DNA from: Ophthalmolycus amberensis
Lineage: Eukaryota > Chordata > Actinopteri > Perciformes > Zoarcidae
Direction: 5' to 3'
DNA length: 64,000 nt
NCBI GenBank assembly: GCA_024529925.1
Contig: JAFEUB010000305.1
Span: forward strand, 167,267 to 231,266
Below the pieces are notes generated by a model. It worked only from the letters and a program-made list of their open reading frames with translations. It did no database searches and was not told the origin of the DNA. Of the stretch, positions 1 to 11,445 are shown piece after piece. The position numbers and the translations under genes are program-made. The stretch's first letter is position 1. The number at the start of each line of letters is the position of its first letter.

Positions 1-491
1 CTTTGTGATGAAAAGTTACGCAAAGCTTGTTGTTTCGTGAAAAGCTATTGCCGTGCCGACGCATTCTTCACCATGAAATATTAAGGTGTTTTGAGGGGCT
101 AAAAATGCTCAAAAAATAAGCAAACTTGGCATACACATTTAAAGCCCAAAATGTAGTTATATAATATGATTTTATTGGTTCAGAGTGGCAAATCGGCTCA
201 ATAGCGCCCCCTACAAAATTTCAACGAAGCAGCCCTCGCAGTACGTTTCACCTAGATGTATGAAATGTGGTAGGAACATGTATCACGTGTGGACTTAAAT
301 AAAAGTATATTGGGGCCATGCTGTAAACCTGCATGCGGTGTCTGACGGTCACAGAACCGAACGGCAGCATCAACCAGAGTCCTCGCGCCGTCCGACGGTC
401 GCGGACGTTCTCGGCCGCGCAGGCCGGAGTCCCGCCGGCACCCCGACGCGCATATTGCGAGGGCCCGCCCATCGCTGCTCGCAGCTTTAAT
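1..491 (+). repeat. Left partial unit
   Basis: This is the 3' part of a unit cut by the window edge. It starts inside a monomer, passes a CTCF-like word at about 204-215, and ends with the 164-bp GC-rich block at 328-491. Confidence 0.93.
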
Positions 492-2530
492 GATTATTAT
501 TATTAGGGCCCGAGCACCGACGTAGTCGGAAGCGGAGGACCTATTGTATTTCTAATGATTATTATTCTTATTCTTATTATTTTAAGTGTTTCATGGCAAA
601 AAGGAGGTGCTTGGGATATTGGGAATTTTGTGAAATTTGGCACGTAAGCCAGAATTTGCGAAAATTGCAGTCTGATTGGGGTGTCCAGCTGCGGTATGAA
701 ATATTGGCTCGCTAGCGCCCCCTATTGAGTAGCCCCAACATCAGGTTTCACCCAGCTGTATGAAATTTGGTAGGTATGTGGAACGTGATGAGACGCACAA
801 AAAATCCTCTTGGAAGTTTTCTCTAAACCAAACAGGAAGTCGGCCATTTTTACGTTTATGACGTTTTTTGACCGTTTCAAGGCGTCATACTTTAACGAAC
901 TCCTCCCAGAGATTTGACCCGATTGATTTCAGATTGGGCTAGTCTGCTCTTGAGACCTTGGCAGTGAAAAGTTACTCAAAGATCAAAAAGTTATCGAACT
1001 ATGTGACCGTGGCGTGGCGTCAAAGAAACACCATTCGCCACGAAACAGGAAGTTGTTGTAACTCGGCCGTACATTGTCGAATCTGCTCCAAATCTCTTAT
1101 ATGTCATAACATCCTGACCCGGAACACATCTATATGATAATTTAGAATCACAGTGATAGCGCCACCTAGTGGCAACCGGAAGTTATACGCTGTGTACTGT
1201 GACATCCTGCTCCTCACAGATTAATCAGATCCCTCTCAAATGTTGTCAGAAAAGCCTTAAGACCTTGATAATGCTTCATTGTGAAGATTGTAAGACGTTA
1301 CTGAAGGGCGGCGACGTGGCGGCTCGGCGAATTTCGATCCTTCGCCATGAACGAATAAACTGATGTAACTCGACTCCACATCATCAGATCTTTACCAGAT
1401 TTCACATGCTTGATTAGACTCCAGGCCTGAAGACATCCGCAGGCCAATTTTGAATCATAGTCATAGCGCCACCTACTGGTAACAGGAAGTTAAAGTCTTT
1501 ATACTTTGGCTTGTTTCTCTTAGTAGGTAAATCAAATCAATATCAAATTTGTTCCACACAAATAGAAAAAGTTCATAATGCCAGATCATGAAGCTTTTGA
1601 TGTTTCGTCGAACGCCGTTGCCGTGGCGATGCAGTCTTCGCCGTTAACAACGAAGGTCATTTTGAGAGGCTAAAAATGCTCGAAACATAAGCATACTTGG
1701 CAAGCAGATTACAAGCCCGAAATGTAGTTATAGAATATGATTTTATTGGTTCAGAGTGGCAAATCGGCTCAATAGCGCCCCCTACAACATTTCGACGAAG
1801 CAGCCCTCGCAGTATGTTTGACCTAGATGTATGACATTTGGTAAGAACATGTATCACATATGGACTTCAATAAAAGTCTCTTGGGGCCATGCTCTAAACC
1901 CAACCGGAAGTCAGCCATTTTGAATTTTTTATGAATTTCTAGTGTCGTTTTTGTCAAATCCAGGCGCTGCACTTTAACGAACTCCTCCTAGGGAATTAAT
2001 CAGATCAACTTCAAATTTGGTCGGTACAGTCTAAAGACCTTTGTGATGAAAAGTTACTCAAAGCTTGTTGTTTCGTGAAAAGCTGTTGCCGTGGCGACGC
2101 ATTCTTCACCATGAAATATTAAGGTGTTTTTGAGGTGCTAAAAATGCTCAAAACATAAGCAAACTTGGCATACACATTTAAAGCCCGAAATGTAGTTATA
2201 TAATATGATTTTATTGGTTCAGAGTGGCAAATCGGCTCAATAGCGCCCCCTACAAAATTTCAACGAAGCAGCCCTCGCAGTACGTTTCACCTAGATGTAT
2301 GAAATTTGGTAGGAACATGTATCGCATGTGGACTTAAATAAAAGTATATTGGGGCCATGCTCTAAACCTGCATGCAGTGTCTCACGGTCACAGAAGTGAA
2401 TGGCAGCATCAACCAGAGTCCTCGCGCCGTTCGACGGTCGCGGACGTTCTCGGCCGCGCAGGCCGGAGTCCCGCCGGCACCCCGACGCGCGTATTGCGAG
2501 GGCCCGCCCATCGCTGCTCGCAGCTTTAAT
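492..2530 (+). repeat. Unit 1, 2,039 bp, one tag
   Basis: The hinge carries one 52-bp tag (505-556) between TTA/TTC runs. The rest follows the standard monomer order. The GC-rich block at the end has a CACGG word and AGAAGTGAATGG variant near 2,385-2,404 not seen in most units. Confidence 0.94.
505..556 (+). repeat. 52-bp hinge tag, one copy (unit 1)
   Basis: The tag runs from AGGGCCCGAGCACC to GTATTTCTAAT and contains the inverted repeat CCGAC-GTA-GTCGG. It sits between TTATTATT runs directly after a GC-rich block. Confidence 0.9.
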
Positions 2531-2545
2531 TATTCTTATTCTTAG
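2531..2545 (+). repeat. Hinge microsatellite (TTA/TTC)n, reference copy
   Basis: Every hinge holds a short run of TTA and TTC steps after TAAT. It is short here and up to seven or more uninterrupted TTA steps in unit 8. Composition varies between units even when the surrounding sequence does not. Confidence 0.85.
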
Positions 2546-2671
2546 TGTTTCGTGGCATAAAGGAGGTGCTTGGGATATTGGGAATGTTGTGAAATTTGGC
2601 ACGCAAGCCAGAATTTGCGAAAATTGCAGTCTGATTGGGGTGTCCAGCTGCGGTATGAAATATTGGCTCGC

Positions 2672-2683
2672 TAGCGCCCCCTA
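2672..2683 (-). promoter_or_regulatory. CTCF-like word, monomer 1 of reference unit
   Basis: The reverse complement reads TCAATAGGGGGCGCT, matching 13 of 15 positions of the CTCF core CCASYAGRKGGCRSY. Binding is not shown by sequence alone. Confidence 0.4.
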
Positions 2684-3115
2684 TTGAGTAGCCCCAACAT
2701 CAGGTTTCACCCAGCTGTATGAAAGTTGGTAGGTATGTGGAACGTGATGAGACGCACAAAAAATCCTCTTGGAAGTTTTCTCTAAACCAAACAGGAAGTC
2801 GGCCATTTTTACTTTTATGACGTTTTTTGACCGTTTCAAGGCGTCATACTTTAACGAACTCCTCCCAGAGATTTGACCCGATTGACTTCAGATTCGGCTA
2901 GTCTGCTCTTGAGACCTTGGCAGTGAAAACTTACTCAAAGATCAAAAAGTTATCGAACTATGTGGCCGTGGCGTGGCGTCAAAAAAACACCATTCGCCAC
3001 GAAACAGGAAGTTGTTGTAACTCGGCCGTACATTGTCGAATCTGCTCCAAATCTCTCGTATGTCATAACATCCTGACCCGGAACACATCTATATGATAAT
3101 TTAGAATCATAGTGA

Positions 3116-3142
3116 TAGCGCCACCTAGTGGCAACCGGAAGT
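3116..3142 (-). promoter_or_regulatory. CTCF core match beside an ETS word, monomer 2 of reference unit
   Basis: The reverse complement of the left part reads TTGCCACTAGGTGGCGCTA and fits all 15 core positions of CCASYAGRKGGCRSY. ACCGGAAGT, a consensus ETS/GABPA word, follows on the plus strand at 3134-3142. This pairing recurs in every complete unit at the same place. Confidence 0.55.
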
Positions 3143-3422
3143 TGTACGCTGTGTACTTTGACATCCTGCTCCTCACAGATTAATCAGATCCCTCTCAAAT
3201 GTTGTCAAACAAGCCTTACCACCTTGATAATGCTTCATTGTGAAGATTGTAATAAGTTACTGAAGGGCGGCGACGTGGCGGCTCTGCGAATTTCGATCCT
3301 TCGCCATGAACGAATAAACTGATGGAACTCGACTCCACATCATCAGATCTTTACCAGATTTCACGTGCTTGATTAGACTCCAGGCCTGAAGCCATCTGCA
3401 GGCCAATTTTGAATCATAGTCA

Positions 3423-3438
3423 TAGCGCCACCTACTGG
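3423..3438 (-). promoter_or_regulatory. CTCF core match, monomer 3 of reference unit
   Basis: The reverse complement contains CCAGTAGGTGGCGCT, again a full 15 of 15 core match. A related but weaker AACAGGAAGT word follows. Confidence 0.55.
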
Positions 3439-3731
3439 TAACAGGAAGTTAAAGTCTTTATACTTTGGCTTGTTTCTCTTAGTCGGTAAATCAAATCAAT
3501 ATCAAATTTGTTCCACACATATACAAGAAGTTCGTAATGCCAGATCATGAAGCTTTTGATGTTTCGTCGAACGCCGTTGCCGTGGCGATGCAGTCTTCGC
3601 CGTTAACAACGAAGGTCATTTTGAGAGGCTAAAAATGCTCGAAACATAAGCAAACTTGGCAAGTAGATTACAAGGCCGAAATGTAGTTATAGAATATGAT
3701 TTTATTGGTTCAGAGTGGCAAATCGGCTCAA

Positions 3732-3743
3732 TAGCGCCCCCTA
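3732..3743 (-). promoter_or_regulatory. CTCF-like word, monomer 4 of reference unit
   Basis: The reverse complement TTTGTAGGGGGCGCT keeps the GGGGGCGCT half but loses the first three core positions (12 of 15). Confidence 0.35.
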
Positions 3744-3861
3744 CAAAATTTCGACGAAGCAGCCCTCGCAGTACGTTTGACCTAGATGTATGAAATGTGG
3801 TAGGAACATGTATCACATATGGACTTCAATAAAAGTCTCTTGGGGCCATGCTCTAAACCCA

Positions 3862-3880
3862 ACCGGAAGTCAGCCATTTT
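3862..3880 (+). promoter_or_regulatory. ETS-like plus YY1-like composite word, reference unit
   Basis: ACCGGAAGT is followed after two bases by GCCATTTT, resembling ETS and YY1 sites in tandem. The first monomer has a degenerate version (ACAGGAAGTCGGCCATTTTT, 2791-2810). Confidence 0.35.
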
Positions 3881-4198
3881 GAATTTTATATGAATTTCTA
3901 GTGTCGTTTCTGTCATTTCCAGGTGCTGCACTTTAACGAACTCCTCCTAGTGAATTAATCAGATCAACTTCAAATTTGGTCGGTACAGTCTAAAGACCTT
4001 TGTGATGAAAAGTTGCGCAAAGCTTGTTGTTTCGTGAAAAGCTATTGCCGTGGCGACGCATTCTTCACCATGAAATATTAAGGTGTTTTGAGGGGCTAAA
4101 AATGCTCAAAACATAAGCATACTTGGCAAGCAGATTACAAGCCCGAAATGTAGTTATAGAATATGATTTTATTGGTTCAGAGTGGCAAATCGGCTCAA

Positions 4199-4210
4199 TA
4201 GCGCCCCCTA
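4199..4210 (-). promoter_or_regulatory. CTCF-like word, monomer 5 of reference unit
   Basis: Same form as in monomer 4 (12 of 15). It lies about 115 bp before the GC-rich block. Confidence 0.35.
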
Positions 4211-4324
4211 CAAAATTTCGACCAAGCAGCCCTCGCAGTACGTTTCACCTAGATGTATGAAATTTGGTAGGTACATGTATCACATGTGGACTTAAATAAA
4301 AGTATATTGGGGCCATGCTCTAAA

Positions 4325-4488
4325 CCTGCATGCAGTGTCTGACGGTCACAGAACCGAACGGCAGCATCAACCAGAGTCCTCGCGCCGTCCGACGGTCGCG
4401 GACGTTCTCGGCCGCGCAGGCCAGAGTCCCGCCGGCACCCCGACGCGCATATTGCGAGGGCCCGCCCATCGCTGCTCGCAGCTTTAAT
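4325..4488 (+). repeat. GC-rich block, reference copy (one of 28)
   Basis: This 164-bp segment starts at CCTGCATGC and ends at AGCTTTAAT. It contains roughly 25 CpG dinucleotides, while the monomers around it are AT-rich. It replaces the position where the related fourth monomer has the ETS/YY1-like words after CTCTAAACC. All 28 copies end each unit as delimited here, with start to end length unchanged wherever I measured it (328-491, 31922-32085). Confidence 0.92.
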
Positions 4489-6579
4489 TAGGGCCCGAGC
4501 ACCGACGTAGTCGGAAGCGGAGGACCTATTGTATTTCTAATGTTTATTATTATTAGGGCCCGAGCACCGACGTAGTCGGAAGCGGAGGACCTATTGTATT
4601 TCTAATGATTATTATTCTTCTTCTTATTATTCTCAGTGTTTCGTCGCAAAAAGGAGGTGCTTGGGATATTGGGAATTTTGTGAAATTTGGCACGCAAGCC
4701 AGAATTTGCGAAAATTGCAGTCTGATTGGGGTGTCCAGCTGCGGCATGAAATATTGGCTCGCTAGCGCCCCCTATTGAGTAGCCCCAACATCGGGTTTCA
4801 CCTAGCTGTATGAAATTTGGTAGGTTTGTGGAACGTGATGAGACGCACAAAAAATCCTCTTGGAAGTTTTCTCTAAACCAAACAGGAAGTCGGACATTTT
4901 TACGTTTATGACGTATTTTGACCGTTTCAAGGCGTCATACTTTAACGAACTCCTCCCAGAGATTTGACCCGATTGACTTCAGATTCGGCTAGTCTGCTCT
5001 TGAGACCTTGGCAGTGAAAAGTTACTCAAAGATCAAAAAGTTATTGAACTATGTGGCCGTGGCGTGGCGTCAAAAAATCACCATTCGCCGCGAAACAGGA
5101 AGTTGTTGTAACTCGGCCGTACATTGTCGAATCTGCTCCAAATTTCTCATATGTCATAACATCCCGACTCGGAACACATCTATATGATCATTTAGAATCA
5201 TAGTGATAGCGCCACCTAGTGGCAACCGGAAGTTGTACGCTGTGTACTTTGACATCCTGCTCCTCACAGATTAATCAGATCCCTCTCAAATGTTGTCAGA
5301 AAAGCCTTAACACCTTGATAATGCTTCATTGTGAAGATTGTAAGAAGTTACTGAAGGGCGGCGACGTGGCGGCTCGGCGAATTTCGATCCTTCGCCATGA
5401 ACGAATAAACTGATGTATCTCGACTCCACATCATCAGATCTTTACCAGATTTCACATGCTTGATTAGACTCCAGGCCTTAAGACATCTGCAGGCCAATTT
5501 TGAATCATAGTCATAGCGCCACCTACTGGTAACAGGAAGTTAAAGTCTTTATACTTTGGCTTGTTTCTCTTAGTAGGTAAATCAAATCAATATCAAATTT
5601 GTTGCACACAAATACAAGAAGTTCATAATGCCAGATCATGAAGCTTTTGATGTTTCGTCTAACGCCGTTGCCGTGGCGATGCAGTCTTCGCCGTTAACAA
5701 CGAAGGTCATTTTGAGAGGCTAAAAATGCTCGAAACATAAGCAAACTTGGCAAGCAGATTACAAGGCCGAAATGTAGTTATAGATTATGATTTTATTGGT
5801 TCAGAGTGGCAAATCGGCTCAATAGCGCCCCCTACAAAATTTCGACGAAGCAGCCCTCGCAGTATGTTTGACCTAGATGTATGACATTTGGTAGGAACAT
5901 GTATCACATATGGACTTCAATAAAAGTCTCTTGGGGCCATGCTCTAAACCCAACCGGAAGTCAGCCATTTTGAATTTCTTATGAATTTCTAGTGTCGGTT
6001 TTGTCATTTCCAGGCGCTGCACTTTAACGAACTCCTCCTAGGGAATTAATCAGATCAACTTCAAATTTGGTCGGTACAGTCTAAAGACCTTTGTGATGAA
6101 AAGTTACTCAAAGCTTGTTGTTTCGTGAAAAGCTGTTGCCGTGGCGACGCATTCTTCACCATGAAATATTAAGGTGTTTTGAGGGGCTAAAAATGCTCGA
6201 AACATAAGCAAACTTGGCAAGTAGATTACAAGGCCGAAATGTAGTTATAGAATATGATTTCATTGGTTCAGAGTGGCAAATCGGCTCAATAGCGCCCCCT
6301 ACAAAATTTCAACGAAGCAGCCCTCGCAGTACGTTTCACCTAGATGTATGAAATGTGGTAGGAACATGTATCACATGTGGACTTAAATAAAAGTATATTG
6401 GGGCCATGCTCCGAACCTGCATGCGGTGTCTGACGGTCACAGAACTGAATTGCAGCATCAACCAGAGTCCTCGCGCCGTCCGACGGTCGCGGACGTTCAC
6501 GGCCGCGCAGGCCGGAGTCCCGCCGGCACCCCGACGCGCATATTGCGAGGGCCCGCCCATCGCTGCTCGCAGCTTTAAT
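4489..6579 (+). repeat. Unit 3, 2,091 bp, two tags
   Basis: Two tags (4490-4606) account for nearly all the extra length over the reference. The following (TTA/TTC)n run is mostly TTA with two TTC steps. Confidence 0.94.
4490..4606 (+). repeat. Hinge tag cluster, two copies (unit 3)
   Basis: Two tags are separated by a TTTATTATTATT spacer. Confidence 0.92.
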
Positions 6580-8543
6580 TCTTCTTATTATTATTCTTAG
6601 TGTTTCGTGGCAAAAAGGAGGTGCTTGGGATATTGGGAATGTTGTGAAATTTGGCACGCAAGCCAGAATTTGCGAAAATTGCAGTCTGATTGGGGTGTCC
6701 AGCTGCGGTATGAAATATTGGCTCGCTAGCGCCCCCTATTGAGTAGCCCCAACATCAGGTTTCACCCAGCTGTATGAAATTTGGTAGGTATGTGGAACGT
6801 GATGAGACGCACAAAAAATCCTCTTGGAAGTTTTCTCTAAACCAAACAGGAAGTCGGCCATTTTTACTTTTATGACGTTTTTTGACCGTTTCAAGGCGTC
6901 ATACTTTAACGAACTCCTCCCAGAGATTTGACCCGATTGACTTCAGATTCGGCTAGTCTGTTCTTGAGACCTTGGCAGTGAAAAGTTGCTCAAAGATCAA
7001 AAAGTTATCGAACTATGTGGCCGTGGCGTGGCGTCAAAAAAACACCATTCGCCACGAAACAGGAAGTTGTTGTAACTCGGCCGTACATTGTCTAATCTGC
7101 TCCAAATTTCTCATATGTCATAACATCCCGACTCGGAACACATCTATATGATAATTTAGAATCACACTGATAGCGCCACCTAGTGGCAACCGGAAGTTGT
7201 ACGCTGTGTACTTTGACATCCTGCTCCTCACAGATTAATCAGATCCCTCTCAAATGTTGTCAAACAAGCCTTAAGACCTTGATAATGCTTCATTGTGAAG
7301 ATTGTAAGAAGTTACTGAAGGGCGGCGACGTGGCGGCTCGGCGAATTTCGATCCTTCGCCATGAACGAATAAACTGATGTATCTCGACTCCACATCATCA
7401 GATCTTTACCAGATTTCACGTGCTTGATTAGACTCCAGGCCTGAAGACATCCGCAGGCCAATTTTGAATCATAGTCATAGCGCCACCTACTGGTAACAGG
7501 AAGTTAAAGTCTTTATACTTTGGCTTGTTTCTCTTAGTAGGTAAATCAAATCAATATCAAATTTGTTCCACACATATACAAGAAGTTCATAATGCCAGAT
7601 CATGAAGCTTTTGATGTTTCGTCGAACGCCGTTGCCGTGGCGATGCAGTCTTCGCCGTTAACAACGAAGGTCATTTTGAGAGGCTAAAAATGCTCGAAAC
7701 ATAAGCAAACTTGGCAAGTAGATTACAAGTCCGAAATGTAGTTATAGAATATGATTTTATTGGTTCAGAGTGGCAAATCGGCTCAATAGCGCCCCCTACA
7801 AAATTTCGACGAAGCAGCCCTCGCAGTACGTTTGACCTAGATGTATGAAATGTGGTAGGAACATGTATCACATATGGACTTCAATAAAAGTCTCTTGGGG
7901 CCATGCTCTAAACCCAACCGGAAGTCAGCCATTTTGCATTTTATATGAATTTCTAGTGTCGTTTCTGTCATTTCCAGGCGCTGCACTTTAACGAACTCCT
8001 CCTAGAGAAATGATTGAATCAACTTCAAATTTGGTCGGTACAGTCTAAAGACCTTTGTGATGAAAAGTTACTCAAAGCTAGCTGTTTTGTGAAAAGCTGT
8101 TGCCGTGGCGACGCATTCTTCACCATGAAATATTAAGGTGTTTTGAGGGGCTAAAAATGCTCAAAACATAAGCAAACTTGGCATACACATTTAAAGCCCA
8201 AAATGTAGTTATATAATATGATTTTATTGGTTCAGAGTGGCAAATCGGCTCAACAGCGCCCCCTACAAAATTTCAACGAAGCAGCCCTCGCAGTACGTTT
8301 CACCTAGATGTATGAAATTTGGTAGGAACATGTATCGCATGTGGACTTAAATAAAAGTATATTGGGGCCATGCTCTAAACCTGCATGCGGTGTCTGACGG
8401 TCACAGAACCGAACGGCAGCATCAACCAGAGTCCTCGCGCCGTCCGACGGTCGCGGACGTTCTCGGCCGCGCAGGCCGGAGTCCCGCCGGCACCCCGACG
8501 CGCATATTGCGAGGGCCCGCCCATCGCTGCTCGCAGCTTTAAT
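6580..8543 (+). repeat. Unit 4, 1,964 bp, no tag
   Basis: This unit has standard length. It carries an unusual stretch GAGAAATGATTGAATC near 8,005-8,020 followed by CTAGCTGTTTTGTG near 8,078. The same combination recurs only in the terminal unit near 59,525-59,610. Confidence 0.94.
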
Positions 8544-11445
8544 TAGGGCCCGAGCACCGACGTAGTCGGAAGCGGAGGACCTATTGTATTTCTAATGTTT
8601 ATTATTATTATTAGGGCCCGAGCACCGACGTAGTCGGAAGCGGAGGACCTATTGTATTTCTAATGTTTATTAGGGCCCGAGCACCGACGTAGTCGGAAGC
8701 GGAGGACCTATTGTATTTCTAATGATTATTATTCTTCTTCTTATTATTCTTAGTGTTTCGTCGCAAAAAGGAGGTGCTTGGGATATTGGGAATTTTGTGA
8801 CATTTGGCACGCAAGCCAGAATTTGCGAAAATTGCAGTCTGATTGGGGTGTCCAGCTGCGGCATGAAATATTGGCTCGCTAGCGCCCCCTATTGAGTAGC
8901 CCCAACATCAGGTTTCACCCAGCTGTATGAAATTTGGTAGGTATGTGGAACTTGATGAGACGCACAAAAAATCCTCTTGGACGTTTTCTCTAAACCAAAC
9001 AGGAAGTCGGCCATTTTTACTTTTATGACGTTTTTTGACCGTTTCAAGGCGTCATACTTTAACGAACTCCTCCCAGAGATTTGACCCGATTGACTTCAGA
9101 TTCGGCTAGTCTGCTCTTGAGACCTTGGCAGTGAAAAGTTACTCAAAGATCAAAAAGTTATCGAACTATGTGGCCGTGGCGTGGCGTCAAAAAAACACCA
9201 TTCGCCACGAAACAGGAAGTTGTTGTAACTCGGCCGTACATTGTCGAATCTGCTCCAAACCTCTCATATGTCATAACATCCCGACTCGGAACACATCTAT
9301 ATGATAATTTAGAATCATAGTGATAGCGCCACCTAGTGGCAACCGGAAGTTGTACGCTGTGTACTTTGACATCCTGCTCCTCACAGATTAATCAGATCCC
9401 TCTCAAATGTTGTCAGAAAAGCCTTAACACCTTGATAATGCTTCATTGTGAAGATTGTAAGAAGTTACTGAAGGGCGGCGACGTGGCGGCTCGGCGAATT
9501 TCGATCCTTCGCCATGAACGAATAAACTGATGTATCTCGACTCCACATCATCAGATCTTTACCAGATTTCACATGCTTGATTAGACTCCAGGCCTGAAGA
9601 CATCCGCAGGCCAATTTTGAATCATAGTCATAGCGCCACCTACTGGTAACAGGAAGTTAAAGTCTTTATACTTTGGCTTGTTTCTCTTAGTAGGTAAATC
9701 AAATCAATATCAAATTTGTTCCACACAAATAGAAGAAGTTCATAATGCCAGATCATGAAGCTTTTGATGTGTCGTCGAACGCCGTTGCCGTGGCGATGCA
9801 GTCTTCGCCGTTAACAACGAAGGTCATTTTGAGAGGCTAAAAATGCTCGAAACATAAGCAAACTTGGCAAGCACATTACAAGGCCGAAATGTAGTTGTAG
9901 AATGTGATTTTATTGGTTCAGAGTGGCAAATCGGCTCAATAGCGCCCCCTACAAAATTTCGACCAAGCAGCCCTCGCAGTACGTTTGACCTAGATGTATG
10001 ACATTTGGTAGGAACATGTATCACATATGGACTTCAATAAAAGTCTCTTGGGGCCATGCTCTAAACCCAACCGGAAGTCAGCCATTTTGAATTTTATATG
10101 AATTTCTAGTGTCGTTTCTGTCATTTCCAGGTGCTGCACTTTAACGAACTCCTCCTAGGGAATTAATCAGATCAACTTGAAATTTGGTCGGTACAGTCTA
10201 AAGACCTTTGTGATGAAAAGTTACTCAAAGCTTGTTGTTTCGTCGAACTCCGTTGCCGTGGCGATGCAGTCTTCGCCGTTAACAACGAAGGTCATTTTGA
10301 GAGGCTAAAAATGCTCGAAACATAAGCAAACTTGGCAAGCAGATTACAAGGCCGAAATGTAGTTATAGAATATGATTTTATTGGTTCAGAGTGGCAAATC
10401 GGCTCAATAGCGCCCCCTACAACATTTCGACGAAGCAGCCCTCGCAGTATGTTTGACCTAGATGTATGACATTTGGTAGGAACATGTATCACATATGGAC
10501 TTCAATAAAAGTCTCTTGGGGCCATGCTCTAAACCCAACCGGAAGTCAGCCATTTTGCATTTCTTATGAATTTCTAGTGTCGTTTTTGTCATTTCCAGGC
10601 GCTGCACTTTAACGAACTCCTCCTAGGGAATTAATCAGATCAACTTCAAATTTGGTCGGTACAGTCTAAAGACCTTTGTGATGAAAAGTTACTCAAAGCT
10701 TGTTGTTTCGTGAAAAGCTGTTGCCGTGGCGACGGAATTTCGATCCTTCGCCATGAACGAATAAACTGATGTAACTCGACTCCACATCATCAGATCTTTA
10801 CCAGATTTCACGTGTTTGATTAGACTCCAGGCCTGAAGATATCTGCAGGCCAATTTTGAATCATAGTCATAGCGCCACCTACTGGTAACAGGAAGTTAAA
10901 GTCTTGATACTATGGCTTGTTTCTCTTAGTAGGTAAATCAAATCAATATCAAATTTGTTCCACACAAATACAAGAAGTTCATAATGCCAGATCATGAAGC
11001 TTTTGATGTTTCATCTAACGCCGTTGCCGTGGCGATGCAGTCTTCGCCGTTAACAACGAAGGTCATTTTGAGAGGCTACAAATGCTCGAAACATAAGCAA
11101 ACTTGGCAAGCAGATTACAAGCCCGAAATGTAGTTATAGAATATGATTTTATTGGTTCAGAGTGGTACAAAATTTCAACGAAGCAGCCCTCGCAGTACGT
11201 TTCAGCTAGATGTATGAAATTTGGTAGGAACATGTATCACATATGGACTGAAATAAAAGTATATTGGGGCCATGCTCCGAACCTGCATGCAGTGTCTGAC
11301 GGTCACAGAACCGAACGGCAGCATCAACCAGAGTCCTCGCGCCGTCCGACGGTCGCGGACGTTCTCGGCCGCGCAGGCCGGAGTCCCGCCGGCACCCCGA
11401 CGCGCATATTGCGAGGGCCCGCCCATCGCTGCTCGCAGCTTTAAT
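8544..11445 (+). repeat. Unit 5, 2,902 bp, longest complete unit: three tags, two internal rearrangements, one motif deletion
   Basis: Three tags occupy 8545-8723. A first switch near 10,235-10,243 joins TTGTTTCGT to CGAACTCCGTTG, adding one monomer. A second switch at 10,734/10,735 joins GGCGACG to GAATTTCG, adding another of about 308 bp. In the last monomer, around 11,165, about 25 bp are missing compared with neighbours. That deletion removes the TAGCGCCCCCTA word. Confidence 0.93.
8545..8723 (+). repeat. Hinge tag cluster, three copies (unit 5)
   Basis: Three tags with TTA-rich spacers of different length. Confidence 0.92.

Larger units (their letters stand above)
2531..4488 (+). repeat. 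Unit 2, 1,958 bp, reference unit without a tag
   Basis: This minimal unit is used here to describe the layout. Five diverged monomers are marked by TAGCGCCMCCTA words at 2672, 3116, 3423, 3732 and 4199, so they are spaced 444, 307, 309 and 467 bp. The first, fourth and fifth monomers are related: each runs from TAGCGCCCCCTA through a GTATGAAA-TTGG stretch to CTCTAAACC. The second and third are related around GGAAGTT and TAACTCG. Private variants (GCTCTGCG near 3,281, AGCCATCTGC near 3,391, TAGTCGG near 3,481, TTCGTAAT near 3,531) are shared with unit 23 to unit 24 sequence 44,868 bp away. Confidence 0.95.

Noticed and set aside
1169..1363. A 64-codon plus-strand open frame repeated in nearly every unit
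   Set aside because: It begins at a GTG inside the CTCF-like word, has no recognisable domain, and stays open because the units are nearly identical. A stop-free 195 bp in one family is not evidence of selection.
3616..3816. Minus-strand 66-codon frame repeated in most units
   Set aside because: Its first codon is GTG. It crosses the monomer boundary, differs in length with repeat rearrangements and overlaps frames on the other strand.
4555..4606. TTAGGG at the start of each tag as telomeric repeat
   Set aside because: The hexamer occurs once per tag, created by a TTA run meeting GGGCCC; there is no tandem TTAGGG.
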